64,000 bases of DNA, from contig JAQNBH010000049.1 of NCBI GenBank assembly GCA_028752905.1, positions 124,001-188,000 of the forward strand, given 5' to 3'. Within the stretch, counting starts at the first letter, position 1; each line of letters starts with the position of its first letter. A model generated the notes under the pieces. That model worked only from the letters and a program-made list of their open reading frames with translations, was not told the DNA's origin and ran no database searches. This document shows, piece after piece, positions 9,081 through 23,800 of this stretch. The stretch comes from Cladorhizidae sp. MBARI D1340-BT2. Lineage: Eukaryota > Porifera > Demospongiae > Poecilosclerida > Cladorhizidae. A program made the translations under genes and the position numbers.

Positions 9081-12000
9081 CTCTAAAGGTAGGCCTCTCT
9101 CTGTTCTCTCTCTTGATACCAAACATCCGTATATTCTGCATACATAGAATCACAAGATAGGTTTCTCTATGTGTTCTCTATCTTGATGCTAAACAGGTTA
9201 GCTTCATAGATTCTCCACACTTCACTGTATAAACTTGATATATAGCTATTAAGATAGGTCTCTCCCTGTGCTCTCTGTTGATATCAAACATCCATAATAT
9301 TCTGCACACTTCACTGTAATGGACTTGATATGATTCGAATGATAGGTTTCATTGTGTGTTCTCTATCTTGATATTTGCCCTAATTTGGTCTACATGTTTC
9401 TCATTTTCCCCCCAAAAATCTTGTTATTTTGCCGTAAAGCTCATAACTGTTCTACACTTTACCCAAAAAATATAATTTTTATATCACCGGATAGCCCTTC
9501 TAATTATCTGTCTTTTGTACGTGCCAAAATTTTGAGTACTCTAAGTATTAGCAAGTTATGGTGATTTGAAGTGGTAAGGTTTGCGATCTTTCCTGGCGTT
9601 TTCCAGTTGCCAAAGCGGTGGCCTGCCAGTGAAAAACCACTACATTTATTGATAATCTGTTGACATGTTGCAGATAAGGGCCTTCTCTATCAGTTGACAA
9701 AATCTGGGACTTTGGTCTTGTTAATTAGGGCAGTTATGAATTGTACTCTTACTTGATGCTAAACATGTTAGCTTCGTAGATTATCCACACTTCACTGAAT
9801 AGACTTGATGTATAGCTATTAAGATAGGACTCTCTAAGTGCTCTCTCTTGATACCAAACATCCATATATTCTGCACACTTCACTGTAATGGACTTGCAAG
9901 ATAGGTATCTCTCAGTGTTCTCTATCTTGAGCTAAACATGTTAGCTTCATAGATTCTCCACACTTTACTGAATAGACTTGATATATAGCTCTAAAGGTAG
10001 GCCTCTCTCTGTTCTCTCTCTTGATACCAAACATCCGTATATTCTGCATACATAGAATCACAAGATAGGTTTCTCTATGTGTTCTCTATCTTGATGCTAA
10101 ACAGGTTAGCTTCATAGATTCTCCACACTTCACTGTATAAACTTGATATATAGCTATTAAGATAGGTCTCTCCCTGTGCTCTCTGTTGATATCAAACATC
10201 CATAATATTCTGCACACTTCACTGTAATGGACTTGATATGATTCGAATGATAGGTTTCATTGTGTGTTCTCTATCTTGATATTTGCCCTAATTTGGTCTA
10301 TATGTTTCTCATTTTCCCCCCCAAAATCTTGTTATTTAGCCGTAAAGCTCATAACATTTCTATACTTTACCCCAAAAATATAATGTTTATATCACCGGAT
10401 AGCCCTTCTAATTATCTGTCTTTTGTACGTGCCAAAATTTTGAGTGCTCTAAGTATTAGCAAGTTATGGTGATTTGAAGTGGTAAGGTTTGCGATCTTTC
10501 CTGGCGTTTTCCAGTTGCCAAAGCGGTGGCCTGCCAGTGAAAAACCACTACATTTATTGATAATCTGTTGACATGTTGCAGATAAGGGCCTTCTCTATCA
10601 GTTGACAAAATCTGGGACTTTGGTCTTGTTAATTAGGGCAGTTATGAATTGTACTCTTACTTGATGCTAAACATGTTAGCTTCGTAGATTATCCACACTT
10701 CACTGAATAGACTTGATGTATAGCTATTAAGATAGGACTCTCTAAGTGCTCTCTCTTGATACCAAACATCCATATATTCTGCACACTTCACTGTAATGGA
10801 CTTGCAAGATAGGTATCTCTCAGTGTTCTCTATCTTGAGCTAAACATGTTAGCTTCATAGATTCTCCACACTTCACTGAATAGACTTGATATATAGCTCT
10901 AAAGGTAGGCCTCTCTCTGTTCTCTCTCTTGATACCAAACATCCGTATATTCTGCATACATAGAATCACAAGATAGGTTTCTCTATGTGTTCTCTATCTT
11001 GATGCTAAACAGGTTAGCTTCATAGATTCTCCACACTTCACTGTATAAACTTGATATATAGCTATTAAGATAGGTCTCTCCCTGTGCTCTCTGTTGATAT
11101 CAAACATCCATAATATTCTGCACACTTCACTGTAATGGACTTGATATGATTCGAATGATAGGTTTCATTGTGTGTTCTCTATCTTGATATTTGCCCTAAT
11201 TTGGTCTACATGTTTCTCATTTTCCCCCCCAAAATCTTGTTATTTTGCCGTAAAGCTCATAACTGTTCTACACTTTACCCCAAAAATATAATGTTTATAT
11301 CACCGGATAGCCCTTCTAATTATCTGTCTTTTGTACGTGCCAAAATTTTGAGTGCTCTAAGTATTAGCAAGTTATGGTGATTTGAAGTGGTAAGGTTTGC
11401 GATCTTTCCTGGCGTTTTCCAGTTGCCAAAGCGGTGGCCTGCCAGTGAAAAACCACTACATTTATTGATAATCTGTTGACATGTTGCAGATAAGGGCCTT
11501 CTCTATCAGTTGACAAAATCTGGGACTTTGGTCTTGTTAATTAGGGCAGTTATGAATTGTACTCTTACTTGATGCTAAACATGTTAGCTTCGTAGATTAT
11601 CCACACTTCAGTGAATAGACTTGATGTATAGCTATTAAGATAGGATTCTCTAAGTGCTCTCTCTTGATACCAAACATCCATATATTCTGCACACTTCACT
11701 GTAATGGACTTGCAAGATAGGTATCTCTCAGTGTTCTCTATCTTGAGCTGAACATGTTAGCTTCATAGATTCTCCACACTTCACTGAATAGACTTGATAT
11801 ATAGCTCTAAAGGTAGGCCTCTCTCTGTTCTCTCTCTTGATACCAAACATCCGTATATTCTGCATACATAGAATCACAAGATAGGTTTCTCTATGTGTTC
11901 TCTATCTTGATGCTAAACAGGTTAGCTTCATAGATTCTCCACACTTCACTGTATAAACTTGATATATAGCTATTAAGATAGGTCTCTCCCTGTGCTCTCT

Positions 12001-14528
12001 GTTGATATCAAACATCCATAATATTCTGCACACTTCACTGTAATGGACTTGATATGATTCGAATGATAGGTTTCATTGTGTGTTCTCTATCTTGATATTT
12101 GCCCTAATTTGGTCTATATGTTTCTCATTTTTCCCCCCAAAATCTTGTTATTTTGCCGTAAAGCTCATAACATTTCTATACTTTACCCCAAAAATATAAT
12201 GTTTATATCACCGGATAGCCCTTCTAATTATCTGTCTTTTGTACGTGCCAAAATTTTGAGTGCTCTAAGTATTAGCAAGTTATGGTGATTTGAAGTGGTA
12301 AGGTTTGCGATCTTTCCTGGCGTTTTCCAGTTGCCAAAGCGGTGGCCTGCCAGTGAAAAACCACTACATTTATTGATAATCTGTTGACATGTTGCAGATA
12401 AGGGCCTTCTCTATCAGTTGACAAAATCTGGGACTTTGGTCTTGTTAATTAGGGCAGTTATGAATTGTACTCTTACTTGATGCTAAACATGTTAGCTTCG
12501 TAGATTATCCACACTTCACTGAATAGACTTGATGTATAGCTATTAAGATAGGACTCTCTAAGTGCTCTCTCTTGATACCAAACATCCATATATTCTGCAC
12601 ACTTCACTGTAATGGACTTGCAAGATAGGTATCTCTCAGTGTTCTCTATCTTGAGCTGAACATGTTAGCTTCATAGATTCTCCACACTTCACTGAATAGA
12701 CTTGATATATAGCTCTAAAGGTAGGCCTCTCTCTGTTCTCTCTCTTGATACCAAACATCCGTATATTCTGCATACATAGAATCACAAGATAGGTTTCTCT
12801 ATGTGTTCTCTATCTTGATGCTAAACAGGTTAGCTTCATAGATTCTCCACACTTCACTGTATAAACTTGATATATAGCTATTAAGATAGGTCTCTCCCTG
12901 TGCTCTCTGTTGATATCAAACATCCATAATATTCTGCACACTTCACTGTAATGGACTTGATATGATTCGAATGATAGGTTTCATTGTGTGTTCTCTATCT
13001 TGATATTTGCCCTAATTTGGTCTATATGTTTCTCATTTTTCCCCCAAAAATCTTGTTATTTAGCCGTAAAGCTCATAACATTTCTATACTTTACCCCAAA
13101 AATATAATGTTTATATCACCGGATAGCCCTTCTAATTATCTGTCTTTTGTACGTGCCAAAATTTTGAGTGCTCTAAGTATTAGCAAGTTATGGTGATTTG
13201 AAGTGGTAAGGTTTGCGATCTTTCCTGGCGTTTTCCAGTTGCCAAAGCGGTGGCCTGCCAGTGAAAAACCACTACATTTATTGATAATCTGTTGACATGT
13301 TGCAGATAAGGGCCTTCTCTATCAGTTGACAAAATCTGGGACTTTGGTCTTGTTAATTAGGGCAGTTATGAATTGTACTCTTACTTGATGCTAAACATGT
13401 TAGCTTCGTAGATTATCCACACTTCACTGAATAGACTTGATGTATAGCTATTAAGATAGGACTCTCTAAGTGCTCTCTCTTGATACCAAACATCCATATA
13501 TTCTGCACACTTCACTGTAATGGACTTGCAAGATAGGTATCTCTCAGTGTTCTCTATCTTGAGCTAAACATGTTAGCTTCATAGATTCTCCACACTTCAC
13601 TGAATAGACTTGATATATAGCTCTAAAGGTAGGCCTCTCTCTGTTCTCTCTCTTGATACCAAACATCCGTATATTCTGCATACATAGAATCACAAGATAG
13701 GTTTCTCTATGTGTTCTCTATCTTGATGCTAAACAGGTTAGCTTCATAGATTCTCCACACTTCACTGTATAAACTTGATATATAGCTATTAAGATAGGTC
13801 TCTCCCTGTGCTCTCTGTTGATATCAAACATCCATAATATTCTGCACACTTCACTGTAATGGACTTGATATGATTCGAATGATAGGTTTCATTGTGTGTT
13901 CTCTATCTTGATATTTGCCCTAATTTGGTCTATATGTTTCTCATTTTTCCCCCCAAAATCTTGTTATTTTGCCGTAAAGCTCATAACATTTCTATACTTT
14001 ACCCCAAAAATATAATGTTTATATCACCGGATAGCCCTTCTAATTATCTGTCTTTTGTACGTGCCAAAATTTTGAGTGCTCTAAGTATTAGCAAGTTATG
14101 GTGATTTGAAGTGGTAAGGTTTGCGATCTTTCCTGGCGTTTTCCAGTTGCCAAAGCGGTGGCCTGCCAGTGAAAAACCACTACATTTATTGATAATCTGT
14201 TGACATGTTGCAGATAAGGGCCTTCTCTATCAGTTGACAAAATCTGGGACTTTGGTCTTGTTAATTAGGGCAGTTATGAATTGTACTCTTACTTGATGCT
14301 AAACATGTTAGCTTCGTAGATTATCCACACTTCACTGAATAGACTTGATGTATAGCTATTAAGATAGGACTCTCTAAGTGCTCTCTCTTGATACCAAACA
14401 TCCATATATTCTGCACACTTCACTGTAATGGACTTGCAAGATAGGTATCTCTCAGTGTTCTCTATCTTGAGCTAAACATGTTAGCTTCATAGATTCTCCA
14501 CACTTCACTGAATAGACTTGATATATAG
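9081..14528 (+). repeat. Six-unit higher-order block, first instance (copies 11-16)
   Basis: Units follow C, S, hybrid X, I, S, I over 5448 bp. Tract states are T4C6A5, T4C7A4, T4C7A4, T5C6A4, T5C5A5 and T5C6A4, the same six states as in copies 29-34. Copy 11 has a private C-to-T change at 9966. Confidence 0.78.
10897..11804 (+). repeat. Copy 13, C/I hybrid unit
   Basis: The left part of the variable window is haplotype C (offset 313 C, 369 G, 375 C) and the right part is I (C4A5, 391 T, 397 G, 458-459 GC). The switch lies between offsets 376 and 385, about 11272-11281. It also carries CAGTG and GGATTC in monomer A1. Copies 31 and 37 share all of this, so the hybrid formed once and was copied. 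Confidence 0.75.
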
Positions 14529-17500
14529 CTCTAAAGGTAGGCCTCTCTCTGTTCTCTCTCTTGATACCAAACATCCGTATATTCTGCATACATAGAATCA
14601 CAAGATAGGTTTCTCTATGTGTTCTCTATCTTGATGCTAAACAGGTTAGCTTCATAGATTCTCCACACTTCACTGTATAAACTTGATATATAGCTATTAA
14701 GATAGGTCTCTCCCTGTGCTCTCTGTTGATATCAAACATCCATAATATTCTGCACACTTCACTGTAATGGACTTGATATGATTCGAATGATAGGTTTCAT
14801 TGTGTGTTCTCTATCTTGATATTTGCCCTAATTTGGTCTATATGTTTCTCATTTTTCCCCCCAAAATCTTGTTATTTTGCCGTAAAGCTCATAACATTTC
14901 TATACTTTACCCCAAAAATATAATGTTTATATCACCGGATAGCCCTTCTAATTATCTGTCTTTTGTACGTGCCAAAATTTTGAGTACTCTAAGTATTAGC
15001 AAGTTATGGTGATTTGAAGTGGTAAGGTTTGCGATCTTTCCTGGCGTTTTCCAGTTGCCAAAGCGGTGGCCTGCCAGTGAAAAACCACTACATTTATTGA
15101 TAATCTGTTGACATGTTGCAGATAAGGGCCTTCTCTATCAGTTGACAAAATCTGGGACTTTGGTCTTGTTAATTAGGGCAGTTATGAATTGTACTCTTAC
15201 TTGATGCTAAACATGTTAGCTTCGTAGATTATCCACACTTCACTGAATAGACTTGATGTATAGCTATTAAGATAGGACTCTCTAAGTGCTCTCTCTTGAT
15301 ACCAAACATCCATATATTCTGCACACTTCACTGTAATGGACTTGCAAGATAGGTATCTCTCAGTGTTCTCTATCTTGAGCTGAACATGTTAGCTTCATAG
15401 ATTCTCCACACTTCACTGAATAGACTTGATATATAGCTCTAAAGGTAGGCCTCTCTCTGTTCTCTCTCTTGATACCAAACATCCGTATATTCTGCATACA
15501 TAGAATCACAAGATAGGTTTCTCTATGTGTTCTCTATCTTGATGCTAAACAGGTTAGCTTCATAGATTCTCCACACTTCACTGTATAAACTTGATATATA
15601 GCTATTAAGATAGGTCTCTCCCTGTGCTCTCTGTTGATATCAAACATCCATAATATTCTGCACACTTCACTGTAATGGACTTGATATGATTCGAATGATA
15701 GGTTTCATTGTGTGTTCTCTATCTTGATATTTGCCCTAATTTGGTCTACATGTTTCTCATTTCCCCCCCCAAAATCTTGTTATTTTGCCGTAAAGCTCAT
15801 AACTTTTCTACACTTTACCCAAAAAAGATAATTTTTATATCACCGGATAGCCCTTCTAATTATCTGTCTTTTGTACGTGCCAAAATTTTGAGTAATCTAA
15901 GTATTAGCAAGTTATGGTGATTTGAAGTGGTAAGGTTTGCGATCTTTCCTGGCGTTTTCCAGTTGCCAAAGCGGTGGCCTGCCAGTGAAAAACCACTACA
16001 TTTATTGATAATCTGTTGACATGTTGCAGATAAGGGCCTTCTCTATCAGTTGACAAAATCTGGGACTTTGGTCTTGTTAATTAGGGCAGTTATGAATTGT
16101 ACTCTTACTTGATGCTAAACATGTTAGCTTCGTAGATTATCCACACTTCACTGAATAGACTTGATGTATAGCTATTAAGATAGGACTCTCTAAGTGCTCT
16201 CTCTTGATACCAAACATCCATATATTCTGCACACTTCACTGTAATGGACTTGCAAGATAGGTATCTCTCAGTGTTCTCTATCTTGAGCTGAACATGTTAG
16301 CTTCATAGATTCTCCACACTTCACTGAATAGACTTGATATATAGCTCTAAAGGTAGGCCTCTCTCTGTTCTCTCTCTTGATACCAAACATCCGTATATTC
16401 TGCATACATAGAATCACAAGATAGGTTTCTCTATGTGTTCTCTATCTTGATGCTAAACAGGTTAGCTTCATAGATTCTCCACACTTCACTGTATAAACTT
16501 GATATATAGCTATTAAGATAGGTCTCTCCCTGTGCTCTCTGTTGATATCAAACATCCATAATATTCTGCACACTTCACTGTAATGGACTTGATATGATTC
16601 GAATGATAGGTTTCATTGTGTGTTCTCTATCTTGATATTTGCCCTAATTTGGTCTACATGTTTCTCATTTTCCCCCCCAAAATCTTGTTATTTTGCCGTA
16701 AAGCTCATAACTGTTCTACACTTTACCCAAAAAATATAATTTTTATATCACCGGATAGCCCTTCTAATTATCTGTCTTTTGTACGTGCCAAAATTTTGAG
16801 TACTCTAAGTATTAGCAAGTTATGGTGATTTGAAGTGGTAAGGTTTGCGATCTTTCCTGGCGTTTTCCAGTTGCCAAAGCGGTGGCCTGCCAGTGAAAAA
16901 CCACTACATTTATTGATAATCTGTTGACATGTTGCAGATAAGGGCCTTCTCTATCAGTTGACAAAATCTGGGACTTTGGTCTTGTTAATTAGGGCAGTTA
17001 TGAATTGTACTCTTACTTGATGCTAAACATGTTAGCTTCGTAGATTATCCACACTTCACTGAATAGACTTGATGTATAGCTATTAAGATAGGACTCTCTA
17101 AGTGCTCTCTCTTGATACCAAACATCCATATATTCTGCACACTTCACTGTAATGGACTTGCAAGATAGGTATCTCTCAGTGTTCTCTATCTTGAGCTAAA
17201 CATGTTAGCTTCATAGATTCTCCACACTTCACTGAATAGACTTGATATATAGCTCTAAAGGTAGGCCTCTCTCTGTTCTCTCTCTTGATACCAAACATCC
17301 GTATATTCTGCATACATAGAATCACAAGATAGGTTTCTCTATGTGTTCTCTATCTTGATGCTAAACAGGTTAGCTTCATAGATTCTCCACACTTCACTGT
17401 ATAAACTTGATATATAGCTATTAAGATAGGTCTCTCCCTGTGCTCTCTGTTGATATCAAACATCCATAATATTCTGCACACTTCACTGTAATGGACTTGA

Positions 17501-19068
17501 TATGATTCGAATGATAGGTTTCATTGTGTGTTCTCTATCTTGATATTTGCCCTAATTTGGTCTATATGTTTCTCATTTTCCCCCCCAAAATCTTGTTATT
17601 TTGCCGTAAAGCTCATAACATTTCTATACTTTACCCCAAAAATATAATGTTTATATCACCGGATAGCCCTTCTAATTATCTGTCTTTTGTACGTGCCAAA
17701 ATTTTGAGTGCTCTAAGTATTAGCAAGTTATGGTGATTTGAAGTGGTAAGGTTTGCGATCTTTCCTGGCGTTTTCCAGTTGCCAAAGCGGTGGCCTGCCA
17801 GTGAAAAACCACTACATTTATTGATAATCTGTTGACATGTTGCAGATAAGGGCCTTCTCTATCAGTTGACAAAATCTGGGACTTTGGTCTTGTTAATTAG
17901 GGCAGTTATGAATTGTACTCTTACTTGATGCTAAACATGTTAGCTTCGTAGATTATCCACACTTCACTGAATAGACTTGATGTATAGCTATTAAGATAGG
18001 ACTCTCTAAGTGCTCTCTCTTGATACCAAACATCCATATATTCTGCACACTTCACTGTAATGGACTTGCAAGATAGGTATCTCTCAGTGTTCTCTATCTT
18101 GAGCTAAACATGTTAGCTTCATAGATTCTCCACACTTCACTGAATAGACTTGATATATAGCTCTAAAGGTAGGCCTCTCTCTGTTCTCTCTCTTGATACC
18201 AAACATCCGTATATTCTGCATACATAGAATCACAAGATAGGTTTCTCTATGTGTTCTCTATCTTGATGCTAAACAGGTTAGCTTCATAGATTCTCCACAC
18301 TTCACTGTATAAACTTGATATATAGCTATTAAGATAGGTCTCTCCCTGTGCTCTCTGTTGATATCAAACATCCATAATATTCTGCACACTTCACTGTAAT
18401 GGACTTGATATGATTCGAATGATAGGTTTCATTGTGTGTTCTCTATCTTGATATTTGCCCTAATTTGGTCTATATGTTTCTCATTTTTCCCCCAAAAATC
18501 TTGTTATTTAGCCGTAAAGCTCATAACATTTCTATACTTTACCCCAAAAATATAATGTTTATATCACCGGATAGCCCTTCTAATTATCTGTCTTTTGTAC
18601 GTGCCAAAATTTTGAGTGCTCTAAGTATTAGCAAGTTATGGTGATTTGAAGTGGTAAGGTTTGCGATCTTTCCTGGCGTTTTCCAGTTGCCAAAGCGGTG
18701 GCCTGCCAGTGAAAAACCACTACATTTATTGATAATCTGTTGACATGTTGCAGATAAGGGCCTTCTCTATCAGTTGACAAAATCTGGGACTTTGGTCTTG
18801 TTAATTAGGGCAGTTATGAATTGTACTCTTACTTGATGCTAAACATGTTAGCTTCGTAGATTATCCACACTTCACTGAATAGACTTGATGTATAGCTATT
18901 AAGATAGGACTCTCTAAGTGCTCTCTCTTGATACCAAACATCCATATATTCTGCACACTTCACTGTAATGGACTTGCAAGATAGGTATCTCTCAGTGTTC
19001 TCTATCTTGAGCTAAACATGTTAGCTTCATAGATTCTCCACACTTCACTGAATAGACTTGATATATAG

Positions 19069-20884
19069 CTCTAAAGGTAGGCCTCTCTCTGTTCTCTCTC
19101 TTGATACCAAACATCCGTATATTCTGCATACATAGAATCACAAGATAGGTTTCTCTATGTGTTCTCTATCTTGATGCTAAACAGGTTAGCTTCATAGATT
19201 CTCCACACTTCACTGTATAAACTTGATATATAGCTATTAAGATAGGTCTCTCCCTGTGCTCTCTGTTGATATCAAACATCCATAATATTCTGCACACTTC
19301 ACTGTAATGGACTTGATATGATTCGAATGATAGGTTTCATTGTGTGTTCTCTATCTTGATATTTGCCCTAATTTGGTCTATATGTTTCTCATTTTCCCCC
19401 CCAAAATCTTGTTATTTTGCCGTAAAGCTCATAACATTTCTATACTTTACCCCAAAAATATAATGTTTATATCACCGGATAGCCCTTCTAATTATCTGTC
19501 TTTTGTACGTGCCAAAATTTTGAGTGCTCTAAGTATTAGCAAGTTATGGTGATTTGAAGTGGTAAGGTTTGCGATCTTTCCTGGCGTTTTCCAGTTGCCA
19601 AAGCGGTGGCCTGCCAGTGAAAAACCACTACATTTATTGATAATCTGTTGACATGTTGCAGATAAGGGCCTTCTCTATCAGTTGACAAAATCTGGGACTT
19701 TGGTCTTGTTAATTAGGGCAGTTATGAATTGTACTCTTACTTGATGCTAAACATGTTAGCTTCGTAGATTATCCACACTTCACTGAATAGACTTGATGTA
19801 TAGCTATTAAGATAGGACTCTCTAAGTGCTCTCTCTTGATACCAAACATCCATATATTCTGCACACTTCACTGTAATGGACTTGCAAGATAGGTATCTCT
19901 CAGTGTTCTCTATCTTGAGCTAAACATGTTAGCTTCATAGATTCTCCACACTTCACTGAATAGACTTGATATATAGCTCTAAAGGTAGGCCTCTCTCTGT
20001 TCTCTCTCTTGATACCAAACATCCGTATATTCTGCATACATAGAATCACAAGATAGGTTTCTCTATGTGTTCTCTATCTTGATGCTAAACAGGTTAGCTT
20101 CATAGATTCTCCACACTTCACTGTATAAACTTGATATATAGCTATTAAGATAGGTCTCTCCCTGTGCTCTCTGTTGATATCAAACATCCATAATATTCTG
20201 CACACTTCACTGTAATGGACTTGATATGATTCGAATGATAGGTTTCATTGTGTGTTCTCTATCTTGATATTTGCCCTAATTTGGTCTATATGTTTCTCAT
20301 TTTTCCCCCAAAAATCTTGTTATTTAGCCGTAAAGCTCATAACATTTCTATACTTTACCCCAAAAATATAATGTTTATATCACCGGATAGCCCTTCTAAT
20401 TATCTGTCTTTTGTACGTGCCAAAATTTTGAGTGCTCTAAGTATTAGCAAGTTATGGTGATTTGAAGTGGTAAGGTTTGCGATCTTTCCTGGCGTTTTCC
20501 AGTTGCCAAAGCGGTGGCCTGCCAGTGAAAAACCACTACATTTATTGATAATCTGTTGACATGTTGCAGATAAGGGCCTTCTCTATCAGTTGACAAAATC
20601 TGGGACTTTGGTCTTGTTAATTAGGGCAGTTATGAATTGTACTCTTACTTGATGCTAAACATGTTAGCTTCGTAGATTATCCACACTTCACTGAATAGAC
20701 TTGATGTATAGCTATTAAGATAGGACTCTCTAAGTGCTCTCTCTTGATACCAAACATCCATATATTCTGCACACTTCACTGTAATGGACTTGCAAGATAG
20801 GTATCTCTCAGTGTTCTCTATCTTGAGCTAAACATGTTAGCTTCATAGATTCTCCACACTTCACTGAATAGACTTGATATATAG
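19069..20884 (+). repeat. Copies 22-23, extra I-S dimer in the right superblock
   Basis: Units 20-24 read I, S, I, S, I, whereas the left block reads I, S, I at units 3-5. The marker ACTAAATAG fixes copy 5 to copy 24, so a two-unit I/S dimer was gained here or lost on the left. All are 908 bp, so the exchange was in register. Confidence 0.65.
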
Positions 20885-23800
20885 CTCTAAAGGTAGGCCT
20901 CTCTCTGTTCTCTCTCTTGATACCAAACATCCGTATATTCTGCATACATAGAATCACAAGATAGGTTTCTCTATGTGTTCTCTATCTTGATGCTAAACAG
21001 GTTAGCTTCATAGATTCTCCACACTTCACTGTATAAACTTGATATATAGCTATTAAGATAGGTCTCTCCCTGTGCTCTCTGTTGATATCAAACATCCATA
21101 ATATTCTGCACACTTCACTGTAATGGACTTGATATGATTCGAATGATAGGTTTCATTGTGTGTTCTCTATCTTGATATTTGCCCTAATTTGGTCTATATG
21201 TTTCTCATTTTTCCCCCCAAAATCTTGTTATTTTGCCGTAAAGCTCATAACATTTCTATACTTTACCCCAAAAATATAATGTTTATATCACCGGATAGCC
21301 CTTCTAATTATCTGTCTTTTGTACGTGCCAAAATTTTGAGTGCTCTAAGTATTAGCAAGTTATGGTGATTTGAAGTGGTAAGGTTTGCGATCTTTCCTGG
21401 CGTTTTCCAGTTGCCAAAGCGGTGGCCTGCCAGTGAAAAACCACTACATTTATTGATAATCTGTTGACATGTTGCAGATAAGGGCCTTCTCTATCAGTTG
21501 ACAAAATCTGGGACTTTGGTCTTGTTAATTAGGGCAGTTATGAATTGTACTCTTACTTGATGCTAAACATGTTAGCTTCGTAGATTATCCACACTTCACT
21601 GAATAGACTTGATGTATAGCTATTAAGATAGGACTCTCTAAGTGCTCTCTCTTGATACCAAACATCCATATATTCTGCACACTTCACTGTAATGGACTTG
21701 CAAGATAGGTATCTCTCAGTGTTCTCTATCTTGAGCTGAACATGTTAGCTTCATAGATTCTCCACACTTCACTAAATAGACTTGATATATAGCTCTAAAG
21801 GTAGGCCTCTCTCTGTTCTCTCTCTTGATACCAAACATCCGTATATTCTGCATACATAGAATCACAAGATAGGTTTCTCTATGTGTTCTCTATCTTGATG
21901 CTAAACAGGTTAGCTTCATAGATTCTCCACACTTCACTGTATAAACTTGATATATAGCTATTAAGATAGGTCTCTCCCTGTGCTCTCTGTTGATATCAAA
22001 CATCCATAATATTCTGCACACTTCACTGTAATGGACTTGATATGATTCGAATGATAGGTTTCATTGTGTGTTCTCTATCTTGATATTTGCCCTAATTTGG
22101 TCTATATGTTTCTCATTTTTCCCCCCAAAATCTTGTTATTTTGCCGTAAAGCTCATAACATTTCTATACTTTACCCCAAAAATATAATGTTTATATCACC
22201 GGATAGCCCTTCTAATTATCTGTCTTTTGTACGTGCCAAAATTTTGAGTAATCTAAGTATTAGCAAGTTATGGTGATTTGAAGTGGTAAGGTTTGCGATC
22301 TTTCCTGGCGTTTTCCAGTTGCCAAAGCGGTGGCCTGCCAGTGAAAAACCACTACATTTATTGATAATCTGTTGACATGTTGCAGATAAGGGCCTTCTCT
22401 ATCAGTTGACAAAATCTGGGACTTTGGTCTTGTTAATTAGGGCAGTTATGAATTGTACTCTTACTTGATGCTAAACATGTTAGCTTCGTAGATTATCCAC
22501 ACTTCACTGAATAGACTTGATGTATAGCTATTAAGATAGGACTCTCTAAGTGCTCTCTCTTGATACCAAACATCCATATATTCTGCACACTTCACTGTAA
22601 TGGACTTGCAAGATAGGTATCTCTCAGTGTTCTCTATCTTGAGCTGAACATGTTAGCTTCATAGATTCTCCACACTTCACTGAATAGACTTGATATATAG
22701 CTCTAAAGGTAGGCCTCTCTCTGTTCTCTCTCTTGATACCAAACATCCGTATATTCTGCATACATAGAATCACAAGATAGGTTTCTCTATGTGTTCTCTA
22801 TCTTGATGCTAAACAGGTTAGCTTCATAGATTCTCCACACTTCACTGTATAAACTTGATATATAGCTATTAAGATAGGTCTCTCCCTGTGCTCTCTGTTG
22901 ATATCAAACATCCATAATATTCTGCACACTTCACTGTAATGGACTTGATATGATTCGAATGATAGGTTTCATTGTGTGTTCTCTATCTTGATATTTGCCC
23001 TAATTTGGTCTACATGTTTCTCATTTTCCCCCCCAAAATCTTGTTATTTTGCCGTAAAGCTCATAACTGTTCTACACTTTACCCAAAAAATATAATTTTT
23101 ATATCACCGGATAGCCCTTCTAATTATCTGTCTTTTGTACGTGCCAAAATTTTGAGTACTCTAAGTATTAGCAAGTTATGGTGATTTGAAGTGGTAAGGT
23201 TTGCGATCTTTCCTGGCGTTTTCCAGTTGCCAAAGCGGTGGCCTGCCAGTGAAAAACCACTACATTTATTGATAATCTGTTGACATGTTGCAGATAAGGG
23301 CCTTCTCTATCAGTTGACAAAATCTGGGACTTTGGTCTTGTTAATTAGGGCAGTTATGAATTGTACTCTTACTTGATGCTAAACATGTTAGCTTCGTAGA
23401 TTATCCACACTTCACTGAATAGACTTGATGTATAGCTATTAAGATAGGACTCTCTAAGTGCTCTCTCTTGATACCAAACATCCATATATTCTGCACACTT
23501 CACTGTAATGGACTTGCAAGATAGGTATCTCTCAGTGTTCTCTATCTTGAGCTAAACATGTTAGCTTCATAGATTCTCCACACTTCACTGAATAGACTTG
23601 ATATATAGCTCTAAAGGTAGGCCTCTCTCTGTTCTCTCTCTTGATACCAAACATCCGTATATTCTGCATACATAGAATCACAAGATAGGTTTCTCTATGT
23701 GTTCTCTATCTTGATGCTAAACAGGTTAGCTTCATAGATTCTCCACACTTCACTGTATAAACTTGATATATAGCTATTAAGATAGGTCTCTCCCTGTGCT

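Larger units (their letters stand above)
1..14528 (+). repeat. Superblock left copy (units 1-16)
   Basis: Unit order is F, C, I, S, I, N, C, I, S, I, C, S, hybrid X, I, S, I (N is I with a TAAT right end at offset 458). It aligns with units 18-34: 1-4 with 18-21, 5-7 with 24-26, 9-16 with 27-34. Twelve of the fifteen aligned pairs share the same T-C-A tract state. The rare ACTAAATAG variant of copy 5 recurs only in copy 24. Copy 8 has no partner on the right. Confidence 0.8.
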